From Lactonifactor longoviformis DSM 17459 (GTDB lineage: Bacteria; Bacillota; Clostridia; Lachnospirales; Lachnospiraceae), in assembly GCF_900129135.1 (NCBI RefSeq), contig NZ_FQVI01000015.1:1-64000 (forward strand): a DNA stretch of 64,000 nt, in the 5' to 3' direction. Position 1 is the first letter of the stretch. Each line of letters begins with the position of its first letter. The notes below the pieces were generated by a model. The model was not told the DNA's origin. It was given only the letters and a program-made list of their open reading frames with translations, and ran no database searches. Positions 1 through 8,854 of the stretch are shown here, piece by piece. Made by a program: the position numbers and the translations under genes.

Positions 1-192
1 CATGTTGACAGGATTATATCTGACCCGTCCGGTCTCACGCGCCGGCAGTTTGTCGAGATACTTAGTTAGATCAATTCCCTCCATGAATTTGTCAAAAGTT
101 AAAACAGGGTCACAAATATCAAGAAAATCTGAAATAAACATTGGCAAAGTGCCTTGTTTTGGTATAGAATAAGTTGTGGTATTGTTTTTCAT
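1..192 (-). CDS. IS1182-like transposase, N-terminal part (cut by window edge)
   Basis: The minus strand carries an ATG at 192-190 and 64 open codons that run off the window start. The peptide begins MKNNTTTYSIPKQGTLPMF and continues with an FDKFMEGIDL segment and an RYNPVNM segment. This matches my memory of the N-terminus of IS1182-family (DDE) transposases common in Lachnospiraceae, which cut and rejoin the insertion sequence. The catalytic residues lie outside the window, so activity cannot be judged. The gene points away from the rest of the window and a perfect 17-bp palindrome lies just upstream, as expected for an IS end. Family assignment rests on recall of the N-terminus only. Confidence 0.7.
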   Translation of the reverse strand, partial: MKNNTTTYSIPKQGTLPMFISDFLDICDPVLTFDKFMEGIDLTKYLDKLPARETGRVRYNPVNM

Positions 193-211
193 AGCAGATA
201 AATTTTACCAC

Positions 212-258
212 AAAAAGAGGATTTTCAACCACTAAAGTGTATTGAAAATCCTCTTTTT
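212..258. repeat. Perfect 17-bp inverted repeat at the IS end; possible two-way terminator
   Basis: Positions 212-228 and 242-258 are perfect reverse complements of 17 bases around a 13-base loop. Each arm is A-rich outside and GC-containing inside, so transcripts from either strand would end in a stem followed by U. It lies 20 bases upstream of the transposase start. It may mark the right end of the insertion sequence, or shield the transposase from incoming transcription. The exact IS boundary and a target duplication cannot be fixed because the other end is missing. Confidence 0.6.
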
Positions 259-412
259 TTATTCGGACTGTTTTTTCACAGCCTCAAAATACGATCGGGG
301 TGTCCCATATGAGGGATGCCCTGTCCCTTTTTGCTATAGCAAAGTTTATTTGACGCCTCTGCCGGGAATAGTATATGATAATGAAAAACAAAACAAAGGA
401 ATTATAAGGAAA

Positions 413-682
413 ATGAATGAAAAGACGTATGAATTTGACGCAGTCATCAAAAAGGTCCCTGACATTGACGGTGCTTATATAGAAATCCCTTTTGATGTCA
501 GGGAAGAATTTGGCAAGGGGCGGGTTAAGGTCTGTGCTGCTTTTGATGGTATAGAGTATAACGGCAGTTTGGTCCGGATGAAGACGCCTGGATATATTCT
601 GGGCATGAGGAAGGATATCCGGACGGCACTGGGCAAGCAAGCGGGTGATTTAGTTCATGTGACGCTCAGGGAACGGCAGTAG
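413..682 (+). CDS. DUF1905 family small protein
   Basis: The 89-residue protein starts [14 protein letters not shown] and has the pattern of the DUF1905 beta-barrel family (an [18 protein letters not shown] segment, then [11 protein letters not shown]). Proteins of this family are often fused or linked to YdeI-like domains and their role is not established. The reading frame is open upstream to 242, but the residues there have no family character and ATG 413 follows a TAAGGA-like ribosome site, so the short start was chosen. The helicase gene begins 14 bases downstream, suggesting co-transcription. The stretch between the IS end and this gene holds nothing else I can assign. Confidence 0.75.
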   Translation: MNEKTYEFDAVIKKVPDIDGAYIEIPFDVREEFGKGRVKVCAAFDGIEYNGSLVRMKTPGYILGMRKDIRTALGKQAGDLVHVTLRERQ

Positions 683-696
683 AGGAGCAGGGAAAA

Positions 697-3336
697 ATGA
701 ATGTATATGAGGATATTTTAGAATTCAAGGGTACTTGGAGGAAGTACCAGAGGCGGGTTCTTGAATCCGCAGAAATGTATAGGAATGACGGTAAAATTCA
801 TGTTGTTGCCCCTCCGGGTTCCGGCAAGACGACACTCGGTATTGAACTGATACGCCGCCTGGGAGAGCCCTGTCTGATTTTATCGCCGGCTATTGTCATA
901 CGGGAACAATGGCTGGAACGTGTGAGAGAGGCCTTTTTATGCGGAAGCGGGTACGATAAGGCGATTTTATCCAACCAGATCCAAGCGCCTGGCCTGATCA
1001 CGTCCATTACATACCAAAGCTTATATAGCGCTGTGTCAAAAGGAAAAGAGGAGGAAGACTCTCTGGATTATGCAGATTTTGATTTGCTTCATACTGTCAG
1101 AAACCGGGGAATAAGAACTATCTGTCTCGACGAATGTCATCATCTCAGAAGTGAGTGGTGGAAGGCTTTGGAGGAATTTGTGAGGGAGCTGAAGGATGTC
1201 TACATTATAGCCCTGACGGCAACCCCGCCCTATGATTCCACCCCATTGGAGTGGGAAAGGTACAGCCGTCTGTGCGGTCCTATTGATGAAGAGATCCTTG
1301 TGCCTGAACTTGTGAGAGAGGGGAGTCTCTGCCCTCACCAGGATTATGTATATTTTAATTATCCCACAAGGGAAGAGCAGAAAACCGTCCGAAGCTTTCG
1401 AAAAAGGGTAGATGAAACTATAAAACGGCTGATGTCAGACGAACTGTTTGTAAGCGCCATTTCCGGTCACCGGGGAATCGGTGATTATGCAGCCTGCGCG
1501 GATACACTTTTGGAAAATCCTCCGTACCTCTCCTCTCTTCTGATTTTTTTTCAGGAGAAGGGGATTCCGTATTCCCGAAAGTGGCTGAAACTTTTAGGGG
1601 TAACACATCTTCCCCGCATGAATCCTAAATGGATGGAAATCCTGCTCCAGGGGTTTTTGTATGAGGATACAGACAGCTATCCCTGTGAGGAGGGATATCG
1701 CGAAGAACTGTTAAAGGAGCTGAAGAGGGCTAAGCTGATCGAGAGAAAAAAAGTGGGACTGGTGATGAACCAAGCCATAGAGAAGCTGCTGATTACCAGC
1801 AAGGGAAAGCTGAACAGTATACAAGATATCGTAATCTCGGAACACCAGACGCTGGGCAGAGAGCTTAGGCTGCTTATTTTAACTGACTATATCCGAAAAG
1901 AATATATACCTGCTCTGGGAAATCCAGGGCAGGCAGCAGACAGTATCGGCGTACTGCCTATTTTTGAAATGCTCCGCAGAAACCTTCCTCAAGAGCTGCG
2001 ATTAGGTATTCTGTGCGGCAGCATGGTGATTCTTCCTTCGGAAGCGGTTCCCTATCTGAAAGAGCTTGCAGACAGACAGACGGTAGGAAAAGTTACCGTA
2101 ACCGGAAAAGAGCTTGCAGACAAAGAAGGAACAACTCTTGGATACACAGAAGTTGTCATAGGCGGAAAAAAGCATACGGCGACGCTTTTGGTGACCAAAA
2201 TTCTGGAAGCCGGATATATGCAGGTGCTGGTCGGAACCAAGTCTTTGTTGGGAGAAGGATGGGATTCCCCCTGCATTAATTCCCTGATACTGGCCAGTTT
2301 TGTAGGCTCCTATGTACTGAGCAACCAGATGCGGGGGCGGGCTGTCCGGGTAATGCCCGGCCATCAGGAAAAGACAAGCAATATCTGGCATCTGGTATGC
2401 CTGGAGGGTCCGGAGGAATCCCAGGACTATATTGCTCTGAAGCGCAGGATGGAAGGCTTTTTGGGGCTCAACTATACGGAAAATACCATTGAAAATGGAG
2501 TCGAACGGCTGACTGCAATCAAGGAACCGTTTACCCCTGAACGCGTGGAGGAAATAAACGAAACCATGAGAAAGATGGCGGAGAACAGAGCGTGCCTGAA
2601 AGAAAAGTGGGAAAAAGCGCTGGTTATCTTTGATAAGCCGGAAGTGGCCGATGAATGCAGGATCCCGAAAGAAAAACTTGCCCCCGGTCTTTTGCTTTAT
2701 AATATCATCGGGGCTCAGCTTCTCTGTCTCTTACTCGAAGTGTGCAACTCCGTATTTTATTTCTACGCCAGAGGGCAGGGCGGAACGTCTCTTCACGCTT
2801 TATTCTTTCTTCTGTGTTCTGCCGTCTGTCTCATGGGCCTGATCCGGTACGGAGGGAAGCTGGCCAGGATTTTTACACCCTGCAGGCGTCTTCAGTCTAT
2901 CGGGAACGGGATACAGAAAGCTTTGATTCAGGGCGGATATATTGTTTCCGAAACAAAAGTAGCGGTACAGGAGCAGGACGGGGTATTATTTTATGCGTGG
3001 CTGAAGGGCGGAACCGCCAGGGAAAAGGATATCTTTGCCTCCTGCCTGAGTGAATTTCTCGGAGTTGTGGATAACCAAAGGTATCTGCTGCATGCCGGGC
3101 AGCAGAGGAGGCGGGGAGAACAGTGGTTTCCTGTACCCTCTCTGTTTTCCAAATCAAAGGAGGAAGCATCCCTGTTTCACCGCGCGGTAATGCCGAGCAT
3201 AGGAAATTACAAACTCATCTATACCAGGACACCGGAAGGACGCCGAATTCTGTTGAAAGCCAGGTGCTATTCTTATGCAAACCGCAGTGACCGCATCATT
3301 CACAGGGACAAGAAAATTAAGAATGCATTAGAGTAG
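697..3336 (+). CDS. SF2 DEAD/DEAH-type helicase with C-terminal membrane segments
   Basis: This 879-residue protein has a superfamily 2 helicase core: Walker A GSGKT at residues 41-45, DECH at 145-148, TATPP at 174-178, GEGWDSP at 519-525 and QMRGRAVR at 544-551. The order matches motifs I, II, III, V and VI. A long insert (about 220-500) separates the two RecA-like lobes. After the core, residues of about 665-730 contain two strongly hydrophobic stretches, so the C-terminal part is probably membrane-anchored, followed by a soluble tail of about 140 residues. That is unusual for a helicase. The ribosome site is GAGGAG. The substrate is unknown; a role in DNA or RNA remodelling or in defence is possible but not shown. 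Confidence 0.8.
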   Translation: MNVYEDILEFKGTWRKYQRRVLESAEMYRNDGKIHVVAPPGSGKTTLGIELIRRLGEPCLILSPAIVIREQWLERVREAFLCGSGYDKAILSNQIQAPGLITSITYQSLYSAVSKGKEEEDSLDYADFDLLHTVRNRGIRTICLDECHHLRSEWWKALEEFVRELKDVYIIALTATPPYDSTPLEWERYSRLCGPIDEEILVPELVREGSLCPHQDYVYFNYPTREEQKTVRSFRKRVDETIKRLMSDELFVSAISGHRGIGDYAACADTLLENPPYLSSLLIFFQEKGIPYSRKWLKLLGVTHLPRMNPKWMEILLQGFLYEDTDSYPCEEGYREELLKELKRAKLIERKKVGLVMNQAIEKLLITSKGKLNSIQDIVISEHQTLGRELRLLILTDYIRKEYIPALGNPGQAADSIGVLPIFEMLRRNLPQELRLGILCGSMVILPSEAVPYLKELADRQTVGKVTVTGKELADKEGTTLGYTEVVIGGKKHTATLLVTKILEAGYMQVLVGTKSLLGEGWDSPCINSLILASFVGSYVLSNQMRGRAVRVMPGHQEKTSNIWHLVCLEGPEESQDYIALKRRMEGFLGLNYTENTIENGVERLTAIKEPFTPERVEEINETMRKMAENRACLKEKWEKALVIFDKPEVADECRIPKEKLAPGLLLYNIIGAQLLCLLLEVCNSVFYFYARGQGGTSLHALFFLLCSAVCLMGLIRYGGKLARIFTPCRRLQSIGNGIQKALIQGGYIVSETKVAVQEQDGVLFYAWLKGGTAREKDIFASCLSEFLGVVDNQRYLLHAGQQRRRGEQWFPVPSLFSKSKEEASLFHRAVMPSIGNYKLIYTRTPEGRRILLKARCYSYANRSDRIIHRDKKIKNALE

Positions 3337-3357
3337 ATAGTACGCAGCAGGAAAAAA

Positions 3358-3389
3358 TTGATAAAAAATTGAGAAAGACCTGGTATAGT
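3358..3389 (+). promoter_or_regulatory. Candidate response-regulator box and promoter for the two-component genes
   Basis: The 17-base sequence at 3358-3374 is a direct repeat, TTGA-N7-TTGAGA. Nine bases later comes an extended -10, TGG-TATAGT, at 3381-3389. A near copy (15 of 17 identical) with the same 9-base spacing to a -10 lies before the ABC transporter gene at 5195-5226. There is no good -35 at 17 bp, which fits an activator-dependent promoter. The match between the two sites is seen directly; binding by the downstream OmpR-type regulator is inference. Confidence 0.6.
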
Positions 3390-3413
3390 TGAAAGAAAGG
3401 AGGTGCTGTATAA

Positions 3414-4088
3414 ATGTCTCCCAAACTATTAATCGCAGACGATGAAACAGGCATTGTTGAGATTGTAAGCAGCTATTTTCAGGGGCTGGGGTACCAGACA
3501 ATTACTGCGGCAGACGGAGAGCAAGTGCTCAGCAAGGTCTCCTGCGATCCGGATCTGATACTTTTGGATATTACTATGCCCGGACTGGACGGTCTGTCCG
3601 TATGTGAACGTATCCGGGAATATGTCGCCTGTCCGATACTTTTTCTTACTGCCAGGGTAGAATCTCAGGATAAAATCAAAGGATTTCAGGCCGGAGGGGA
3701 CGATTATGTGGTTAAACCCTTTGATCTGGAGGAACTGGGGGCCAGAGTGGAGGCGCACCTGCGAAGAGAGCAGCGCAGGCAGTTCTCAGGAAATGTACGC
3801 TTTTTTGGAGAGCTTGCCGTTGACTATACAGCCAGAACCGTAACCGTAGGCAGGAAATCTGTGAACTTTTCCCGGCGGGAGTTTGATATTATCGAGCTTC
3901 TCTCATCCCATGAAGGCCAGGTATTTGACAGGGAGCGGATGTATGAATGTATATGGGGATATGACGGAGGAGGGAACAGCGATACTATTATGGAACACAT
4001 ACGAAAAATACGCATCAAGCTCTCTGCCTTTGGATTGGAACACTTGATAGGAACCGTCTGGGGGTGCGGATATAAATGGAATACATAA
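3414..4088 (+). CDS. OmpR-family response regulator
   Basis: This 224-residue protein has a receiver domain (about 4-115) with the acidic pair D9-D10, phospho-acceptor D52 in LLDITMPGLDG, T79 and K101, followed by an OmpR/PhoB winged-helix DNA-binding domain (about 128-222). The start follows a strong AAAGGAGG site. The histidine kinase gene overlaps its end by 13 bases, and an ABC exporter follows, the usual arrangement of stress- or peptide-sensing systems in Firmicutes. Its likely targets are its own promoter and that of the exporter, both of which carry a matching direct repeat. The inducing signal cannot be read from the sequence. Confidence 0.93.
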   Translation: MSPKLLIADDETGIVEIVSSYFQGLGYQTITAADGEQVLSKVSCDPDLILLDITMPGLDGLSVCERIREYVACPILFLTARVESQDKIKGFQAGGDDYVVKPFDLEELGARVEAHLRREQRRQFSGNVRFFGELAVDYTARTVTVGRKSVNFSRREFDIIELLSSHEGQVFDRERMYECIWGYDGGGNSDTIMEHIRKIRIKLSAFGLEHLIGTVWGCGYKWNT

Positions 4089-5209
4089 AACGAATGGGAC
4101 TCAAACAGGCATTTTTCTGGCTTACTTTCTGGTGTCTGCTGGGAGGACTCCTTTTAGGAGGAATTGCTTTTGGCTCCTGTGTTTGTCTTCGTTCCTCACT
4201 GTCTGGAACAAGCCTGGAACTTGAAATAGGGCCTGAAACAACGATGCGATTTTTGCCCCCCGCTGCTTCCGGATCCGGGGACGGACTCTCAAGGATTTTG
4301 TCCATTCTGCAGTTTGCACTTCCTGCCCTGTTTCTGACCGGGGGGCTGGTGCTGGCAGATATTCTGTTTTACCGGTATAAATTAAAAAAGCCTATAGCTG
4401 ATTTAACATACGCAGCAGAAAAAGTAATCGCCAATGACCTGGACTTTGTAATGCCTGAAGCCTCAAGAGATGAACTTGGCCAGCTTTGCCGGGCATTTGA
4501 AACCATGCAGAAAGAACTGCTAAGGAATAAACGGGATATGTGGAGACAAAACGAGGACAGAAGACATCTGAATGCAGCCTTTTCCCATGAGCTGCGCAAT
4601 CCCGTAACTGTTTTGAAGGGCTCTCTTACACTGCTCGAGCATGAGCCTCAGAATCCCGAGATCCTCAGGCGCATGGCGGTTTATACCCGCAGAATCGAAC
4701 AATATGTAGAAGCTATGAGCAGTGTGCAGCGGTTGGAACAGCTGCCTGTCCGGTGCAGGAAGACTTCTGTGGATACCCTTATCGCGGAATTGAAGGAGAC
4801 GATAAAGCTTCTTTCTGCGGAGCAGCAGTGTGATGTGGAAGGGAAGGGATGGGGCCAGGTATATCTGGATACCGATCTTTTTTCTCATATTGCAGAAAAT
4901 CTGATTGGAAATGCCGTCCGATTTGCCGAACGCAGGATTCATATTTTCCTGAGTGAATCAAGCTCCCATCTGACGCTGACAGTTACTGATGACGGTCCCG
5001 GTTATCCGGAAGAGATTCTAAAAAACGGTCCCTGTCCCTTCCAGAAAGGGACGGAAGGGGACAGGCATTATGGCATGGGACTCTACATCAGCAGAATTTT
5101 GTGTGAAAAGATGGAGGGTAAATTATATCTGAAGAATATGGGAACCGGTGCCAGAGCGTCGGCTGTATTTATGAAATCGCCTCATGACCGCAGGTTGAGA
5201 GAAAATTGA
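4076..5209 (+). CDS. Sensor histidine kinase
   Basis: This 377-residue membrane kinase has TM segments near residues 13-33 and 80-100 enclosing a short extracellular loop of about 45 residues, a HAMP-like linker (104-155), a HisKA H-box with H171 in FSHELRNPV, an N-box (ENLIGNAVRF), a DDGPGYPEE G1 box and a GMGLYIS G2 box. It should autophosphorylate and pass phosphate to the regulator encoded just upstream, with which it overlaps. The short sensor loop resembles intramembrane-sensing kinases paired with antimicrobial-peptide exporters, consistent with the following ABC genes, although the loop is longer than in BceS. Confidence 0.9.
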   Translation: MEYIKRMGLKQAFFWLTFWCLLGGLLLGGIAFGSCVCLRSSLSGTSLELEIGPETTMRFLPPAASGSGDGLSRILSILQFALPALFLTGGLVLADILFYRYKLKKPIADLTYAAEKVIANDLDFVMPEASRDELGQLCRAFETMQKELLRNKRDMWRQNEDRRHLNAAFSHELRNPVTVLKGSLTLLEHEPQNPEILRRMAVYTRRIEQYVEAMSSVQRLEQLPVRCRKTSVDTLIAELKETIKLLSAEQQCDVEGKGWGQVYLDTDLFSHIAENLIGNAVRFAERRIHIFLSESSSHLTLTVTDDGPGYPEEILKNGPCPFQKGTEGDRHYGMGLYISRILCEKMEGKLYLKNMGTGARASAVFMKSPHDRRLREN

Positions 5210-5226
5210 GATTTGTATCGTACACT
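5195..5226 (+). promoter_or_regulatory. Second candidate response-regulator box and promoter, before the ABC exporter
   Basis: Positions 5195-5211 carry TTGA-N7-TTGAGA, differing at two bases from the box at 3358-3374, and a TACACT -10 starts nine bases after it (5221-5226), exactly as at the first site. The box overlaps the stop codon of the kinase gene. The ribosome site AAAGGAG (5239-5245) follows closely, implying a leader of about 23 bases. This suggests that the exporter has its own regulated promoter in addition to read-through from the two-component genes. Confidence 0.6.
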
Positions 5227-5255
5227 CTTCTTTATCAGAAAGGAGAGTGTTTTTT

Positions 5256-5930
5256 ATGGAGATTTGTGTAAACGGCGTATCAAAAATTTACGGAAAAGGA
5301 GAGAGCCAGATTATTGCCTTGGATCAGGCGGATATGGTCATAGGGGAAACAGATTTTTTGTCTATTATGGGGCCTTCCGGCAGCGGAAAAAGTACCCTTC
5401 TGCATATTATCAGCGGTCTGGACACCCCTACAAGGGGTACCGTAACCTATAATGGCAGAAACATACATAGAGGCAGCGATAAAGAGCTGTCTGCTCTCCG
5501 CCGCCAAAAAGTGGGGTTCGTATTTCAGCAGTTCCATCTGCTTCCGGTTCTGACCGTCCGGGAGAATATCTTGATGCCGCTGCTTTTAGACCGGCGGAAG
5601 CCGGATGAGGAATATTTATCTTTTCTAATGGAGATTCTTGGATTAAAAAACCGGCTGGACCATCTGCCGGGACAGCTCTCAGGGGGACAGAAACAGCGGG
5701 CTGCCATTGCCAGAGCCCTGAGTGCGAAGCCGGAAATTATCTTTGCAGATGAACCCACAGGCAATCTGGACTCCCGGAACGGGAAGGAAGTCATGGAACT
5801 TTTGCTGGCAATCCACAGAGAGATGAAAAAGGCCCTTGTGATTATTACACACGATCCTCGGATTGCAGAACAGGCTGGGCGGCAGTTTGTTATGGCGGAC
5901 GGAATCCTGAGGGAGGTGGAGCGGTTATGA
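5256..5930 (+). CDS. ABC transporter ATP-binding protein (MacB/LolD type)
   Basis: This 224-residue ATPase has Walker A GPSGSGKST at 39-47, a Q-loop near FQQFHLLP, the signature LSGGQ at 141-145, Walker B IIFADEP at 161-167 and H-loop H199. The pattern is that of ATPases that power FtsX-like permeases. ATG 5256 was preferred over an in-frame GTG at 5247 because the AAAGGAG site at 5239-5245 sits 10 bases before the ATG but only one base before the GTG. The permease gene overlaps by four bases. Together they probably export or mechanically release a lipid, peptide or antibiotic. Confidence 0.92.
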   Translation: MEICVNGVSKIYGKGESQIIALDQADMVIGETDFLSIMGPSGSGKSTLLHIISGLDTPTRGTVTYNGRNIHRGSDKELSALRRQKVGFVFQQFHLLPVLTVRENILMPLLLDRRKPDEEYLSFLMEILGLKNRLDHLPGQLSGGQKQRAAIARALSAKPEIIFADEPTGNLDSRNGKEVMELLLAIHREMKKALVIITHDPRIAEQAGRQFVMADGILREVERL

Positions 5931-8401
5931 GATCCTACACATCCCTGGTATGGAGAGAACTGAAGGTACAGAAGGTTACCTCCTTTCTTATCCTGGCAGC
6001 TGTCATTCTGTCCTCCCTCATGACTGCTGTAATCTGCCAGTCCATAGGAATCCTTACTGCTATGCGGCTTCACCAGGCCTCTGTGCTGAACGGGGACAGA
6101 CATGTAACTTTTCACCAGATTACCCGGGAGGAAAAAGAAAGGCTGTTTGCTGACCGCCGGCTGGAATTTGCCGCAAGCTGGCAGAGTCTCGGAACTGCCA
6201 GCTTGGGGAACAGCGGACTGCGTCTGCAGTTAAGAGAGTATCTGGAGGAGGATTTGTCCATTTATCCCCAAATAAAGAGAGTGAAAAAAGGACGTCTGCC
6301 GGAAAAACCTCTGGAGATAGCTCTGCCGGAGGATGCACTGCAGCTTTTAGGATTTTCCGGAGAGATCGGAGATACCATCTCCCTGAGGCTTTCTATAACC
6401 CTTCTTCATGATGACCAGCTGCCCTGGGAATATACGCAGGATTTTCTTTTGACAGGTATTCTTGAAAACAATTATCTGGGGTACACCAGCGGTGCTGTTT
6501 CCGGAATAGCCGGGGAAAGAACCGCAGAAAGGGTACTTCCGGAAAAATACCAGCTGTTCGCTGCGGATCTCCGCCTTCGCAGCCTGGATGACTTTCAGGA
6601 ACAGATTGAATCTCTTGGGGAGTCCATCCATATGTCCGAAGATGAGATACAGTATAACTGGATCTACCTGAATGCCCTTGGCGTACCTTACGGGGAAGAG
6701 ACAGAAGAAGCCCAGGGATTCCCATTTTTAATGCTTTCTGCAATCATGGTTGGTGTTCTGGTTCTGCTTGCCAGCGGTCTTGTGATTTATAATATCCTAA
6801 AAATCACAGTTACCCGGCGGATGAGCCAGTATGGAGTCCTTCGGGCGATAGGAACAGAGCGTATACAGCTTTACTGGCTTATTACTCTGGAGATCCTGAT
6901 ATTCTGTGCCGTTGGGATTCCGCTGGGAACCGCCGGCGGGATAGCAGCCTCAGGAGAGATTCTGGAAAGCGTGCTGACTATTTTATCCCCTGAGGCATTT
7001 CAAACCGGTTCTCCAGAGGAATTGCTTTCTCTGGTACGGCAGTCGGGAGACAATAGTCTGTGGGCAGTGTCAGGCAGCATTCTGATTACCCTGGCGTCCT
7101 CATTATTGGCTTCTCTTCCTGCTGCATCTTATGCGGCAAGAGTTTCTCCGGTAACAGCCATAGGGCATACATCTGCAAAGGCAGGAAGGCGGAGAAGAAG
7201 AAGGAAGAAGATAAAGCATTTTGAGGCATTTTACGGACGTCTGAATCTGAGACGCAACCCTGCAAGAACCTTTATTACGGTCCTGTCTCTCGCAATGAGT
7301 ATCGCAGTTTTCGTTGCACTCCAGAGCTTCACACGATTGCTTGACACATCAAGAGAGGTGAGAGATATGCATCCGGGAGATTATTCCGTCACTAATAAAG
7401 CCACAGGATTTACTCCCCATGAGGCGTCAAATCTGGCAGCGGACCCTGCTGTTGCATCTTTTCGGGCGACAAAATTCAGCTGTTTCCAGCAGGATGACAA
7501 TGGGGAGCTTCCTCTGGATGTAAATCTTTCCCTTCAGCCAGGGGAAACCTTCCAGATTACAGGCATAGATACCGGGCGTATCTGGAAGCTTGCCGGGGAA
7601 TTGTCGGAAGAGAAGAAAACTCAGATACAGGAGGGGACTGCCTGTGTGGTTAAAAATCCGATCCCTGTGTCATTCCAAGGCAGAGAGCTTGCCCGCACAC
7701 AGATTCAAAAAGGAGATACCATAGAAGTGGAAGGCCATAAACTGGATGTTGCCGCAGTGACTGACGGCTGTGTTACGGTCAATAACGACGGGTTTCAAAA
7801 TGGCGTACAGGTGATTGTGACAGATAAGCTCTACGATCGTTTAACAGGAAGCAGTCAATATACGGAACTGTATCCGGTTCTGACCTCCAGGGCTGATGAA
7901 GCTGCGTTTGAAGAAAGACTAAAGGCATTCTGCGGACAGATCCCCGGGAGTACCTGGCTGTCCTACAGGAACACGGACCGGCAGCTGGAGGAGAGCTTTC
8001 AACAGATCCGGCTGCTCAGCTGGGGATTTATAATTTTTATCGGGCTTATCGGCATCTTAAATATAATCAACACTGTTTATACGAATATTCACACCCGCAT
8101 CACAGAAATCGGTATACAGCGGGCGGTGGGAATGAGCACGGGATCCCTGTACAAGACGTTTCTGTGGGAGGGAGTGTATTACAGCCTCTGGGCTGCCGGT
8201 ACAGGTTCAGCGGCAGGACTCTTATGTACCTATGTGATTTACAGAGCGGCAGGCGGCTCCTTTTCACTCCGGGAACTCCCTCTGTCTGCTGTTGCTGCGG
8301 CATCGGTATTCGCAGCTTTTGTCTGTCTTACTGCCACAGCCATTCCTTTAAGGCAGGCGGCGAAGAGGAGCATTGTGGAAGCTATCGGTACAGGGGAATA
8401 A
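5927..8401 (+). CDS. FtsX-like ABC permease, two-repeat type
   Basis: This 824-residue protein has two FtsX-type halves. Half one has an N-terminal TM (about 16-40), a large extracellular domain, and three TMs between about 265 and 400. A basic linker (AGRRRRRRKK) at about 420-430 follows. Half two repeats the plan, with a TM near 445-465, an extracellular domain of about 210 residues, and three TMs from about 690 to 815. Eight TMs in this order is typical of MacB/LolC-related permeases in clostridia. It is translationally coupled to the ATPase by a 4-base overlap. The substrate is unknown; the neighbouring sensor pair suggests envelope stress or antimicrobial peptides. Confidence 0.9.
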   Translation: MRSYTSLVWRELKVQKVTSFLILAAVILSSLMTAVICQSIGILTAMRLHQASVLNGDRHVTFHQITREEKERLFADRRLEFAASWQSLGTASLGNSGLRLQLREYLEEDLSIYPQIKRVKKGRLPEKPLEIALPEDALQLLGFSGEIGDTISLRLSITLLHDDQLPWEYTQDFLLTGILENNYLGYTSGAVSGIAGERTAERVLPEKYQLFAADLRLRSLDDFQEQIESLGESIHMSEDEIQYNWIYLNALGVPYGEETEEAQGFPFLMLSAIMVGVLVLLASGLVIYNILKITVTRRMSQYGVLRAIGTERIQLYWLITLEILIFCAVGIPLGTAGGIAASGEILESVLTILSPEAFQTGSPEELLSLVRQSGDNSLWAVSGSILITLASSLLASLPAASYAARVSPVTAIGHTSAKAGRRRRRRKKIKHFEAFYGRLNLRRNPARTFITVLSLAMSIAVFVALQSFTRLLDTSREVRDMHPGDYSVTNKATGFTPHEASNLAADPAVASFRATKFSCFQQDDNGELPLDVNLSLQPGETFQITGIDTGRIWKLAGELSEEKKTQIQEGTACVVKNPIPVSFQGRELARTQIQKGDTIEVEGHKLDVAAVTDGCVTVNNDGFQNGVQVIVTDKLYDRLTGSSQYTELYPVLTSRADEAAFEERLKAFCGQIPGSTWLSYRNTDRQLEESFQQIRLLSWGFIIFIGLIGILNIINTVYTNIHTRITEIGIQRAVGMSTGSLYKTFLWEGVYYSLWAAGTGSAAGLLCTYVIYRAAGGSFSLRELPLSAVAAASVFAAFVCLTATAIPLRQAAKRSIVEAIGTGE

Positions 8402-8405
8402 AGGT

Positions 8406-8435
8406 TTGTCACCTGGCCTTCCCTCGTGATATAAT
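8406..8435 (+). promoter_or_regulatory. Sigma-A-like promoter
   Basis: TTGTCA (8406-8411) and TATAAT (8430-8435) are separated by 18 bases, upstream of the MmcQ/YjbR-like gene. A short GC-rich inverted repeat lies between the promoter and the gene (GCGGACC/GGTCTGC, about 8448-8463), in the leader. The -10 is perfect and the -35 matches 5 of 6. Confidence 0.6.
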
Positions 8436-8512
8436 AAAGAACAAGCGGACCCCGGTCTGCTTATGATAATTCCCGGGAACTTGCTAAGTCACCAGCAGAG
8501 GAGCATATAGAT

Positions 8513-8854
8513 ATGAAAAACAGAAAAGATGTCATTGACTTTTGTCTGAAACTTAAGAATTCTTATGAGGATTATCCCTTTCAGGATCCCAACTGGACCG
8601 TGATGCGGCACAAAGAAAACCAGAAGGTATTTGCCTGGATCTTTCAGCGGGAAGGACATATTTGGGTGAATGTTAAATGTGATCCCCAGTGGAGAGAGTT
8701 TTGGAGGGAGGCATTTTCCTCCGTAATCCCCGGGTATCATCTGAATAAAATGCACTGGAATTCTATCATATTGGACGGAACGGTCCCGGATAAAGACATT
8801 AAAAGAATGGTGCAGGAGAGCTATGATCTCACTGCACCGAAAAAGAGAGCCTAG
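8513..8854 (+). CDS. MmcQ/YjbR family protein
   Basis: This 113-residue protein starts MKNRKDVIDFCLKL and has the compact MmcQ/YjbR fold pattern: an early DYPF..P..VMRH segment, a central GHIWVNVKCDP strand, then PGYHLNKMHWNSI. The family has a CyaY-like fold and is often called DNA-binding, but its function is not settled. The ribosome site is GAGGAG. The gene converges on the NFACT gene and their stop codons overlap (ends at 8854 and 8851), leaving no room for a terminator between them. Confidence 0.85.
   Translation: MKNRKDVIDFCLKLKNSYEDYPFQDPNWTVMRHKENQKVFAWIFQREGHIWVNVKCDPQWREFWREAFSSVIPGYHLNKMHWNSIILDGTVPDKDIKRMVQESYDLTAPKKRA

Noticed and set aside
319-336. CCCTGTCCCTTTTT resembling the CCTGTCCC repeat
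   Set aside because: A single short match without a hairpin or tandem unit.
242-412. Upstream in-frame extension of the DUF1905 gene
   Set aside because: The added 57 residues lack family sequence, begin inside the IS-end palindrome and have no ribosome site; ATG 413 has one.
5031-5065. CCTGTCCCTTCC / GGAAGGGGACAGG inverted repeat inside the histidine kinase gene, similar to the repeat at 40117
   Set aside because: The encoded segment fits the normal length and F-box pattern between the G1 and G2 boxes, so it is not an insertion; the resemblance is probably chance.
5247-5255. GTG start for the ABC ATPase
   Set aside because: It is one base from the ribosome site; ATG 5256 has proper spacing.
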